Of a stretch of DNA of 64,000 bases, positions 14,301 through 25,024 are shown piece by piece. Below the pieces are notes generated by a model. That model worked only from the letters and a program-made list of their open reading frames with translations. It was not told the origin of the DNA and did not search any database. Position numbers and translations under genes: made by a program. Origin of the DNA: Caenorhabditis elegans (taxonomy: Eukaryota; Nematoda; Chromadorea; Rhabditida; Rhabditidae); the NCBI RefSeq assembly GCF_000002985.6, contig NC_003280.10, positions 11,838,501-11,902,500 on the forward strand. The letters are read 5' to 3'. How positions within the stretch are numbered: position 1 is the stretch's first letter; each line of letters begins with the position of its first letter.

Positions 14301-17300
14301 AGTGGAATTCATTATCCAGCTTTAGATGGAAACAAAACGTATTTACCAGAGGTGTGCGGCAAATTTGCCGAATTTGCCGATGCATTTTCACAGCTCATAT
14401 CTCGGCTAGTTTTAGCTTTGCAGAAAAAATGCCAACTAACAAATTACGTAGGCAAACGATGTTTTCCGGCAGATCGGCAAATCGTCAAATTGCCGGAATT
14501 TAAATTTCCGGGAAATCGGCAATTTGCCGGAATTGAAAATTTCTGTCAAATTGTAGTTTTGCACTTTTTTTTTTTGAAATTTAAGGATTTCAATTTCAAA
14601 TGGAAAAATTAAACAAATCCTATAAATGTTCCTACATCTATTTTGAAAAATAAAAAAATTCTATGAGAATATCTAGAAAAAACGGAAATAATTAAAATGA
14701 CACAGTTAAGTGTTTCCGTCTTGTAAAAAAATCCCTCAAAACGTTTCCGGCAAACGACAAATCGGCAAACCGGCAAATTTCCGGAATTGAAAATTTCCGG
14801 CAAATTGGCAAACCGGCAATTTGCCGATTTGCTGAATTTGTCGACAAATCAATTTGCCGAACGGCATTTGCCGCTCACCCCTGATTTATACCGAGGACTC
14901 AAAATTTTTGTTAATATTAATTCTCCATTACCCAAAATCCCCATAACCCCTCTAATCACCTGGTCTACATTTCTCAAATCAATAACTTCCAATGTCCTTT
15001 TCTCTTCCTCAATTAATTGTCTTATTTGATTCGTGTGATGGCCGGAAGCGTGTCCACTAAGGAAACAAGTCTATTTTCGGTGGCGTCCCCCAATTCTTTC
15101 TTCCCCCATAAGTGATAAAGAAACACCATTTACTCATAGGGTTGTGTATCTTTGAACTGATTCAACAAAAGCTTTCAGATTTGGATGGTTATTTGGGGAA
15201 ATGCTAAATGGGGTATTCACATGAAAAGCCTGCCAGACCCCTTGGTCATGTTTCTATTTCCGTTTCTTTTCATGATAAGAATGGTATTCGTATTCGCCTG
15301 CAAGAACTGTGGTATGATCAGTTTTCGCCCATATATGAACGATAATGATGATGATGATCGAGACTCACGAGATGATGAATCGAATTAGAAATTGAACAAA
15401 TTGATAGTTTTTCTTTTTCTGACACTTTGGACTTCTATTTTTGGTACTTTTGGACAAAAAAGGCTTCAGGTCACAGGGGATGACTACAAAATATGTTTAC
15501 TAGGGATAATTTGTGAGTAAAAACATAGAAAAACTTTTAAAAAAAAGCCACCGACATCTGACGGGTAACAAAATTTTTTTGTTTTTTTTATTTCAATTTA
15601 ATTTATTAAATTCCCTGTTACTATGTCTGGATAAATTTTGTCAAAAAGTTATAGCAGCCGACAGCTCGCTGGACCAAACTGCATCGGTTTGGGGTAACTT
15701 ATTGAAAGCAGCCGACACTTCACGGGCTGTCTTGGTAAAGTTTTGACTAGTTTTTTTTTTCAAAGCAGCCGACGCCTAGCTGGACCAGAGTTTCAAAGCT
15801 TGGCTCAGCTATTAAAAGCAGCCGACCCCTTGCGAGGCCACATAGGATAAGGTTTTTTAAGCAGCGGGCATCTTGCGGGACCATTGGGAAAGCTCAACCT
15901 TTAAAGCAGCCGACACTTTGCAGGTCGGCCGGATTTGTATTCTAGGATCAACTTCAAACGCAGCCGACACCTAGCGAGTCCGTTTCATAAAATCCACACA
16001 ACACCACACAAACCTATCACGATATTCATTCCATTCCTTTTCCGTCGGCTCAATCGGGCTGCATTCAACACTGCAAGAAAAAACACACTAACAATCACAC
16101 ACTAAGTTGCTCACTCTTCCATTAACATGTGGGGTCTCGCAGTGAACTGCACAATGTCCGATGGAAGGCTCGACTGGCCCGACGATTGAGTGTCTTCGCC
16201 ACGTCGTCGGTGCTCCTCGTCGACGACGACGGCGTCTTCCATCCTGATGTGCAGAATCAATTAACAATGAAAACTACACGTAAAAAGTAAGAAAAAGGAG
16301 GCGAACTGTTAGGTGATGACACTGGGGGCAGAAACACAATCGAGATGAGAAAGACGATACAATATCAATAATTCAAAATATTCTTCGTTTTTCTTCTTTT
16401 CTCCGTTTCCTTTCTCCCCTTCTATCTCTATTCCTCTCCAATCACACAGGTGTCTTGATCGATGGTGACAAGAAGTTAAGAGTGGGTGGAGCCTCCTTCA
16501 CAGACATTTTTCACAGACATGCGCATGCGCAATGGATGATCAAGGGGAAGGTGAATGATACAAAAGGGGGTATAGAGAAGCTGCAATATACTCCACACAA
16601 AGCTTATCAATTGACTACTTGTTTACTTTTCGACTATTTTTAGCTGTGATAATTTTTGGGTTTTCACTTCTGCTTCAGACTGTATGGCTGGTTAATTTTT
16701 TTTGAGTTTTCAGAATTAAAAAAAAACATGCTCTTTTTTAAATTTACATTTTGACATCAAATTGTTGTTTATATGTGTTTTAATTCTGAGGGGCAATTTT
16801 CCGGCAAGTTGGCACATTGCCGGAATTGAACATTTTCGGCAAATCGGTAAACCGGCAAATTGACGATTCCCCGGATTTGCCGGAAAAATGGCAATTACCG
16901 AATTTTTCCGGCAAGTTGGCGGAATTTAAAATTTTTGGCAAATCGGCAAATTGTCGGATTTGAACTTTCCGGCAAATCGGAAACTTGTCGGAATTGAAAA
17001 TTTCCGGCAAATCGGCAAATTGCCGGAATTTAAAGTTTCCGGGAAATCGGCAAATTGCCGGAATTGAAAAATTTTCGGCAAATTGATATACCGGCAAATT
17101 TACGATTTTCCGGATTTGCCGGAAAATTGCCGAAATTTCGAAATTTTCTGGCAAGTTGGCAAACTTTCGAAATTAAACTTTCCGGCAAATCGGCAAATTG
17201 CTGGAATTGAACTTTTCGGGAAAGCGGCAAGTTTGGTCTTGCACGTTTTTTTGGAAATTTCAGAATACAAATGTCAATCGGCAAAATTGTACGCATCCTA

Positions 17301-17961
17301 TGAATGCTCCTACATCTATTTTGAAAAGTAAGAAAATTCTATTCTAGAGAAAACGGGAACGAAATTTCAAAAGGGCACAGTTTTTTCCGTCTTATAAAAA
17401 ATCCCTTTAAACATTTCCGGCAAATTGACAAATCGCCAATTTGCAGAAAATAAAAATTTCCGGCAAATTTACAAACCGGCAATTTGTCGATTTGCCGAGT
17501 TTGTCGACAAAAAAATTGCCGCCCACCCCTGATTTGAATATACCTATGTATGCATTAAATATTGATGACTCATGTTTGATACCCAAATAAACAAGTTCAA
17601 TTATTTTTTGAAACTTTTCCAAACTGTGAACCTTTTTGAAATCCGGTTTTGAACTCTTAACAGAGCTAGAATTTGGTGCTCATCTGTTTTTAAGACTTAT
17701 AATTGCCAGATTTATTAAAGTTGACAATTTTAAATTTTCCCAGTGCTCCAGTGAAACTCACTTCAAAATGCTCCCATCCTCTGCAATACTCTCCAACCTC
17801 CTCGATGTCAAATCAGTGGTCGTTGTGCCCGAAGTGTCAGCGGATGATGTGGTTGCCTGATTATTGTAGTTCTCATAAGGAAGTGTCATGAGCAATGGAA
17901 ATGCTCCTTTATCCGGATTCACCGCGAACAAGATGGTTGCTCGCGGCGAGTTCCGTCGCAT
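8359..17961 (-). CDS. clh-1: ClC-family voltage-gated chloride channel CLH-1
   Basis: Plasma-membrane chloride channel of the ClC family. With the first exon at 16115-16242 the model has 18 exons and 934 residues. The next exons are 16014-16070, 13145-13186, 12663-12811, 12498-12617, 12320-12451, 12136-12269, 11867-12029, 11607-11823, 11363-11464, 10214-10894, 9923-10159, 9482-9526, 9222-9348, 8929-8991, 8778-8885, 8531-8714 and 8359-8474. The three selectivity motifs are intact: GSGIP (210-214), GKEGP with gating glutamate E254, and GIFVP (526-530). The helix-R tyrosine motif PSIYDS is present, and two CBS domains follow in the cytosolic tail. A second first exon at 17762-17961 encodes another N-terminus in matching phase. 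Small exons (9482-9526) could be alternatively spliced. Introns carry several repeat families and a telomere-like array. Confidence 0.95.
9040..9205. repeat. Degenerate ACTGTAG-rich repeat in a clh-1 intron
   Basis: About ten loosely spaced copies of ACTGTAG or TACTGTA variants lie in the intron between the exons at 9222 and 8991. It looks like a decayed minisatellite. Confidence 0.6.
11525..11572 (-). repeat. Interstitial telomere-like hexamer array
   Basis: Seven consecutive hexamers related to GCCTAA, two of them perfect, lie within a clh-1 intron (between the exons at 11607 and 11464). The minus strand reads TTAGGC, the nematode telomere unit. Confidence 0.8.
14347..14885. mobile_element. 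CGGCAAAT inverted-repeat element, copy 1
   Basis: The ends are AGAGGTGTGCGGCAAA and its approximate complement TTTGCCGCTCACCCCTG. Inside are many CGGCAAAT/ATTTGCCG words around a core with CTACATCTATTTTGAAAA and CCGTCTTGTAAAAAAATCCC. It lies in a clh-1 intron. No coding capacity; probably a non-autonomous DNA element. Confidence 0.75.
15650..15975 (-). repeat. GTGTCGGCTGC array in a clh-1 intron
   Basis: At least six imperfect units containing CAGCCGACAC are the reverse complement of the arrays near 4.4, 6.1 and 7.6 kb. Because clh-1 is on the minus strand, the array has the same orientation relative to transcription as the copies in the neighbouring transporter gene. Confidence 0.85.
16790..17533. 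mobile_element. CGGCAAAT inverted-repeat element, copy 2
   Basis: This is a long copy with many CGGCAAATTGCCGGAA words, the conserved core (CTACATCTATTTTGAAAA near 17310 and TCCGTCTTATAAAAAATC near 17387), and a right end TTGCCGCCCACCCCTGA. The left end is worn. It lies between the two alternative first exons of clh-1. The open frames on it are products of the repeat. Confidence 0.8.
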
Positions 17962-17965
17962 TCTC

Positions 17966-17974
17966 CTGAAGAAA
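17966..17974 (-). promoter_or_regulatory. clh-1: Trans-splice acceptor for the distal clh-1 start
   Basis: On the minus strand TTTCTTCAG stands four bases before the ATG at 17961. This is the usual placement of a spliced-leader acceptor in Caenorhabditis and supports the distal exon as a real 5' end. Confidence 0.6.
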
Positions 17975-18096
17975 TCCACTTTCGATCTGGAAGGCTTGAA
18001 GTTTTAAAGAAATTCCCGTGGATTTCACGTGACTGATAGTGAAAAGTAATAAAAAAAAGAAAAGAACGGAAATGTAAGACAAAGGATGTTAATCAT

Positions 18097-18145
18097 ACAT
18101 GTACATACATGTATGTACATGTACATACATGTATGTACATGTATG
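18097..18145. repeat. ACATGTATGTACATGT palindromic tandem run
   Basis: Alternating ACATGTAC and ATGTACAT words form a run that is self-complementary at many registers, so it could form cruciforms or hairpins. It lies just upstream of the distal clh-1 first exon. Confidence 0.8.
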
Positions 18146-21100
18146 AATGATAAAAAACAATAAAACCTTAGAATATATCTAGTCATATAACTTTTAAAAA
18201 TTCTGAGAAATTCTATAAATGTTTTTAACAATTCATCGTTAAATTGAAAGCTGAAAAAGTCAGAGAAAATCCCGGAAAAATAAGAGGCAAATAACGAGTT
18301 GTCGTGGTATAAGAAAGACTTCAAAATATTTGGTTTTGTATTGTCTGCTTTTCCAGCCAGTGGCAGTCACGGCGATTTGGAGCAGCCCACGCATACTCTG
18401 ACGTGGGGTTTTCAGTTATAGAGATTTTAAGAAAAGCCAAAGCCTAGAAAGGACAGATTTCAATAAAAAAAAAGCACATGCCCTCAAGCCTGCCTATGCG
18501 CCTACAAGGCAGATAGGCACAGCTTGCCTCGTCAGGTATTTTTGCACATACATTAAAGTCTGGCTCATTATCCTAAAGATGTCTATGAAAATTCAAATTT
18601 GCCGGTACTTGGGCCAATGGACAGAACATATTCATTTTCTCTAATCCCGATTCGTTCATGTTTTTGACTTGCATGATATCAGTGAACTTACCTGGCTAAA
18701 ATATTCTAAGCGAATATTTTAAGCTCCTCAATTTTCGGCACACACTTCTATCTTAGCTTCCTCATTTATATTTTGGTTATATGTAGAATAGAAAATAGCT
18801 TGATTGGGTAGATGTGAACAAAATTAAAATGGATTCAAATTGTAAAGGTGGTGTAGTCCAATCTTTTTAATTGATTTATTAGACTCGAAATCGTCTGAAA
18901 ACACCGAATTTCAAAATGAATCTTCTTGAAAACTTCTCAAAAAAAAGTTATGGCGGCTCAAAAAATGACCTAAAATTAGTTTTTGGTTGTCATAATCTCC
19001 AACTTAATCCTCATCTGTGGGACTGAAAGTCATTGGAGCAAAAAAGTGAAAAGGAGTTTTTTTTTTCAAATTACGAGTTACATAAGATAATCCACCACGT
19101 TTAATCCAATTTTGCTGAGAAAAGTTCAAGCGCGTGTCTATTCAAACAGGACTTTGTTCAAAACATCAAAGCTTCCAGACAAGTTTTTCTAACAATTGAG
19201 CGAGAAAAAAAACACGGAGCCAATTTTCACAAGAAATCCAAAATTGGTTCTAAAGAAGATATTGTGTTGAAGAATACTTGAAAAATCCGCAATGACGGGG
19301 GGGAGGGGTGTTTACCGACGGCGCCAGAGAGTCAGTTAGAGCTTTTGAGATTAGTCGTCAAAAAAACATAGGGATTCCCGAAAAAAGACTGGAAGAAGGA
19401 AGCCTCTGAATGAAATTCGAGACCATCGTGTTATGGTCGATGACCTTAGATTACGTGGCACCTGCGAATTAACAGGGAGAAGAAGCCACTAATTTCAGTA
19501 CTATGAGCAATTGGAATTAGGATGTCATAATTGTTGGTGTCTCGGTGTGGTGAAACAACATTTGAAAAGGAAATTAACTTTTGCTGAGAATTCTGAAATT
19601 TTACTGATAAGAAGAAGAAAAAAAGAAAAAGAAGGAGGAGAAGAAGAAGGAGAAGTGAAAACAAAACTGACTCATTCTGTCTTCAATTGGAGCCAGATTT
19701 TTTAATTTTTCTGACGAATTTCCAGACTACAACAATTTTGAGAACTCTGAAAAATACAAGTAATTTGATAAGAGAATCTCGAATTTTTAATATTTGATAA
19801 CACAGATTTTTATGAGAAAATGTATACAAGTCGTTAAATGAGTATTCAAAATATGGGTCACAATGATGCCACACTTTAAGTTTACAATCTAGGCACAAAA
19901 TGCCTACCTAGATGCCTACAAGTCAGGTGTTACTTGCCAAGAAGGTGATCGACGTTTTCACGCCTAAGTAGGTAGGCATAGGTCGCCTTCAAGGCAAACT
20001 CTATAGGCAGGCGGGTATGCATTTTTGCTACAACTGCCATTAAAGTCAGGAACGTTCTAGAATCGTGGCCGCGAAAACAAAATTGGTGGCCGAGCTTTTC
20101 TAATTTTTTGTGTCTTTACAATTCAAAACTGATTTTCGATCACTTCCTTTTACTCCAAAAAGCCCCAAAAAATCCCAAAAAAAAACCAAAAATTACAACT
20201 TTTATTGTTTTCGTTTCCGGGTAAATGTGCGCGGAAATAAAGGCCATTTCCGAAAATACAACTTTTTTTTCGAAAAAAAATTGTCTACCGCAATTATGTG
20301 TGCAATTTTAGAACACAGCAGACACACAAAATAAGGCACATTTTTTTCGTGGAAAAAATCTGGTGGCGACCAAAAACCGAACGGAAAAAGCTGGCAAAGG
20401 AAGGAAGTCGCTTCAAATTTCAAAGGTTTTCGTGGAATTTTGGATTTTTTGATTTAGATGGGGGAGGCTGGAGAGAGGGTTTTATTCATTTTTGATGAGG
20501 GTCCGGGTTCAAATGGGGTGGAGAATGTGAAGGATTTGAAAATTGGTAGAAGGCGGAATAATTGTTGGTTTTGTTGGTAAAGAGCAATAAAAATTTATAA
20601 TTTCTAGGTTTTCGATATATACATATGAGGAACACATTTTTGAAAATTTAGCTAGAAGATTAAAGACGCATAGCAAGTTTTGGCGCAATCTGTGGAGGTC
20701 AAACTGAGTTTCAAAGAACAGAACTCTAATGTTACAAAAAACAAAGCAATTATCTGCATAATGATACGTTTTCTTGAAATTTTGTAGCTGAAATTCTAGA
20801 AATTTAGGAAATCTGGCAAAAATAACTTTGAGCTTTGGTTCAAAGCAACGATTTGCAGACCTTTTTCCTAAAACTAATTGTAAAAAAAACGGAAGAAAAT
20901 ATCCTAGATATAGGCCATTTGTCGATTTACGCAGCTCGTGTAGTCCTCGAGGAAAAATTGGCATTCAAGAATTTCACAGTTTTGGACTAAATTGCATGGT
21001 TTCGGTTCATTTATGCAAAGTTCTTTTACAGCATTAAATTTCACAAAAAACTTATATGGTGACGCAAAAAATGAGTCGTCTGAGATCGAAGTCCAATGGC

Positions 21101-22520
21101 GCTCCACGGTTAAACCAAAACGCTCCGCCCCCATACTCTGGGTCTCGTTAGGAACTGGCGGTAATTTCAAAGGGATTCAATGATTTGTTGTGTTTTTTTT
21201 TGTAATTTTTAATGATTTTTATGCCGAAATTTGTGAAAAAAGTTTATAATCTTCACATGAGGTCGCAAAACACTCTGAAATTTTATCTTATAAAATTGAA
21301 TTCTTCTGCGTATTTTCACTGTTGCGCGTAAGGTTTGACGTAAATAACACATCACACTTCACGCGCAAAATCTTCCAAATTTTAGGCTCGAAAATCTACT
21401 GATCTCATAAAAAAATAAGAAATTTGATGTTGATGCAGGGAGAAACTGATCGTTTATCTCCCAAAAACTTTATTAACGGAAATGACACATCCGTTGATAA
21501 GGTAGTATGATAAGGCCGGAAATTCTATTTATTCAACGAGAAATTCGTAAAATCAGGTGACAAGGTACTGGACAAAACATCATATTTTCAAAATTCAAGA
21601 CTAAATTTAAAAATGTTTGTTTTTTCCTTATCAGTTGAAAAAAATTGATAAAAGCATTAAATGGTGGGTGTCCCAGCTGAAAAACAGCAGATTTTTGAAA
21701 GAGTGAATTAAAAATTGATTGCGAGCTCAGGAACAGAATATCATAATATATATATAATATATATCAGAATCAAAGAGATTATCCGTTTGAAGCCATCACA
21801 ATAGGATGAAGAGATTAGAGATGTAGATTAGAGGAAACGCAGAGATATATGTGTGTGTCAAAAGTATGCACACACACAAAACTTTGTAACAATTCGAGAA
21901 ATCAGTGGAACGGATAAATAATCAACTTCATTTGAATGATGTGAGTTAGAATCGCTCCAATTTGATTGATAATCTTCGTGTTAAACTTCTCTTCAACAGG
22001 TGGGTGTAGTGAACGACGGATACCTGGAGACCAAAAAGAAAAAATCTGAAATATTTGCAATATATACTCTTGTGAATGAAAATCTACACTTTTTCACCTT
22101 TTCCTAAAGGAAAATTGTTGAGATTAATTTGAAAATTAATTAAATTTAAAAAAAAACAAAAAACACTGTGCGTCGAATAAAATGCACTACGCAAGTTTGC
22201 TGCGTACTTCACCAACTACAGTATCCTTTCCAATAATTTTTTTGATCACCGCGGTGCACCGCTTTATGAACTGGAATGTGTTGTTTAATCTGAAGATTTT
22301 TTTTATTAAATCATTAAAGAAATCCGGTAATATTTGCCAATTTATTTTTTTTTTCTATTTTAAATTATATCAATGAATTAATTTGAACTCTGAACGATTG
22401 TCCAAAAACACTACACCAGTGATGGCCGCGTGGTTGCTCGGCCACCCGTTGTGTACTCTTTTTGGAGAACTGACAGAACTTCATATTTATTTTTTTCACG
22501 ATAAATCCTATTTTTCTGTT

Positions 22521-22528
22521 TTTTTCAG
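22521..22528 (+). promoter_or_regulatory. Trans-splice acceptor before the RNase H-like gene
   Basis: TTTTTCAG ends ten bases before the ATG at 22538, with no upstream exon needed. This fits SL1 trans-splicing and fixes the start codon. Confidence 0.65.
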
Positions 22529-22537
22529 TTATTCATC

Positions 22538-24802
22538 ATGGAGCAAAGCATTTTTCGAGACGAAAAAGGAGATTGTCCAATTGTCTACCTAGCTGGCACG
22601 CTAATATCAATTGGCTCGAAACCCAGTGCGCGATACGGAGTTTGTTGGGGAGCCGGTAAGAAGTTTTCTCCGGCGAATTCATTGAATTTTTTCTATTTTC
22701 AGGGCATGCCAAAAACGAAGGTGGACCAGTTGCCGGAAGTCAAACCTCTTTGCGAGCTGAACTCACTGCTCTCAGAAGAACTTTGGAGATTGTAAGAGTA
22801 CAAAATAATTTTGCTAACTTATTAAACGTTTAAGACGTACGTTTTTAGGCACTCGCAGAAGACATCACAAAGCTGATAATAGTATTTCCATCGAAAATGC
22901 TCGGCGAGCAACTTGAGGTGTGGGAAAGGCGTCCAGAACAGCACGCTAGCTTCGAAAATAGTGACATTTTGTACAGAGTCGAGCAGCTTTTCGGAGAAGC
23001 TGAAGCGCGGGTAATACTTTCACATAAATAAATCAATTTTTATTATAATACAATTTTCAGATGTACTTCTCAATTGATTTGCCGACGCCTCCTGATCCAC
23101 GAGCTCACGGATACACAAAAGCACTTCAGTTAGCTAGGACGATGCTTGTTGCGTCCAGGATTTCAAGAAATTCCCAGATTACAACTGTTGCGATCTTTGC
23201 AATTTGCGAAAAAGAAGGAAAGTGCGATGCACTTGCAAAATATGGAGTTTACTGGGGCCAAGACGATCATCGAAACGAGGCCGGTCTCGTAGAAGATGGA
23301 CAAACGAGTTTGAGAGCAATCATGTGTGCCGTACGCTCAGCATTGAGAACTGCGGCAATGCACGGATTGAAACGCGTTCATTTCCTCACTCGCAGAATTG
23401 ACATTATCAACATTATCAAGAAATTAGCTAAAGGAGAAGAAGAAGATAGCCCTGGAAAACGAAATGGAGCAATTTTCAGCGACTGCAGCCGCCTGCGCAG
23501 TGAGCTCTTGGATATCAGTGTTAAACTCGTTCAAAAGGATGTCCCCTGTGTTGAGTTAGACAGAGCCGAAGCCATTACTCGAGGAGCTACGAAGAAACTA
23601 AAGAAGCGGGACAATGAATATGAACGGCTAGATCGACAATTACTCATGATTGAATCGTCTTCTTCAGCATCAAGTCCCGAATCGCAGCCGAAAATCGAAA
23701 ATATTGGAGACAAGTGCCCAACTGCTGTCATTCTTAATCTTCTTGTTAGACCAAAATTCGGCCATAGTAAGGTCTCATATGCGGTATACTGGGGAGAAAA
23801 CGATGAAAAGAATGAACGTGGACCTGTGAACATGCGTGCACATGCTTTTCAAGCTGACTTGTATGCAGCTATGTGCGCACTGAAAAAGGTAATATAATAA
23901 TTATTCCTATTTTATTTGTTAAAATCAATTTTTTACAGGCAAGGAGCAAAAATATTCGGAAACTTCATCTGCTGACCACATCCGAATATTTCAAAAACTG
24001 GATGGAAAATGTTCAGAAGAAAAACGAGCTGATTAATGATAGATATGATGTAATGATGGAATTTCAACTTCTTCTGCAAAATTTCGAATCAGTGACAATA
24101 GAAGTTGTAAACTCGAGCACTCAAGGTGCACGAAGAAAGATGTACGAAGATGCTCAAACCTTTTTCGCGGGAAGAAATGAATCTATCCAGAAGCAGCGTT
24201 CCATTGAAGACATCCAGCTCGAAGATCCCATAGAGAACAACATAGTTGAAGCGGAATCTGTTAATCCAGAATCCAGCAATCAAATTCAAGTTGTCTATGT
24301 TGGAGGTGCATGCCGAGGAAGAGGATATGCGAACGCTTTAGCTGTATACTCCGTCGTTTGGCCAATAGGTATTTGAATCTCTTTTCTTTTTTTAAAATTA
24401 AATTAATTTAAAAATTTTTATTTATTTTTTCAGGTGAATATGGATGCTCCCAAGGCCCGGTCACTGGCATTGTCAACAACATTCGTGCAAAGCTGGCTGC
24501 CGTGAAAAGTGCGCTGCAACAGGCTGAACAATTGGGAATCGCCTCGCTCATCATCAGGACAAACGATCAAATGGTCCACGACACCTTGATTCTTCAGAAT
24601 TCCCCAATTGGAAACATTGATTTGATGGATGACATTGAAAGTTACAAATCTCGAATGAGGGTAAGCTGAAGCCTGAGGATTTAATTTGAAAAAATTAATA
24701 AATTTACAGTTCGTTGCATACCAGCTAACCACCGGAGACTATGCAAGAGGCAACGTCGTGGCTGATAGATTGGCCGAAGTTATCGTTGAGAGCATATTCT
24801 GA
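22538..24802 (+). CDS. Protein with four degenerate RNase H-like domains
   Basis: Predicted 648 residues; exons 22538-22655, 22703-22791, 22849-23010, 23061-23888, 23939-24368, 24434-24660 and 24710-24802, all in phase. Four segments each resemble RNase HI: an ARYGVCWG or KYGVYWG-type strand, a QTSLRAEL-type helix, a short strand, and in places a VADRLAE-type end. Active RNase HI needs D-E-D-D. Domain 1 has A19, E59 and P83 at the first three sites; domain 2 has A, I and R; domain 3 lacks the first, has D for E and T for the third; domain 4 has G, K and N but keeps the last aspartate. No domain can be a normal nuclease. It may bind RNA:DNA hybrid or nucleic acid, or act as a scaffold; function is unknown. 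The nearest 3' neighbour is convergent. Confidence 0.85.
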
Positions 24803-24912
24803 TGTCAATTCTTCATCATTACCATGTAAATGCGATCGTGTAGCTAATAAGAATTGCATATGAATTTCTTTATCTTTTCCCCCTGTTACAGTCTGCAATC
24901 CTACATTTTTCG

Positions 24913-24931
24913 CCCCCCCCCCCCCCCCCCC
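24913..24931. repeat. Run of 19 cytosines
   Basis: Nineteen consecutive C on the plus strand (G on the minus) lie between the convergent 3' ends of the RNase H-like gene and the gene at 25.0 kb. Such G tracts can form G-quadruplexes. In C. elegans they are deleted in dog-1 (FANCJ helicase) mutants. Confidence 0.95.
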
Positions 24932-25024
24932 AATGTCCCTTTTTACATGTTTTATGCGTTCTGAATCCGAATTTTTTTTGTATTATTTATCAATTCATAG
25001 TTAACAAAGATTCAATTTTCAAGT

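Larger units (their letters stand above)
17962..22520. other. Long gene-free region upstream of clh-1
   Basis: No gene could be supported. It contains an ACATGTATGT palindromic run (18097-18145), GTAGGCAGG-type repeats (18485-18545, 19890-20010), a GAA/GGA purine tract (about 19613-19658), one arm of a GTCTCGTTAGG repeat (about 21140) and an AT alternating run (about 21750). The 151-codon frame at 20509-20964 has no recognisable motif. Confidence 0.5.

Noticed and set aside
15185-15388. Open frame with a hydrophobic stretch and an Asp-rich tail inside a clh-1 intron
   Set aside because: It is on the strand opposite clh-1 with no gene-like surroundings. Its Asp run comes from a GATGAT microsatellite.
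16780-17296. Open frames with repeated ICRFAD/PEFFNS-like words; also around 43.1-44.0 and 56.3-56.7 kb
   Set aside because: They are translations of CGGCAAAT repeats. The periodic residues come from the repeat unit, not a protein family.
20509-20964. A 151-codon minus-strand open frame in the gap upstream of the RNase H-like gene
   Set aside because: No recognisable motif and no plausible start context or partner exon. Length alone is not enough in AT-rich DNA.
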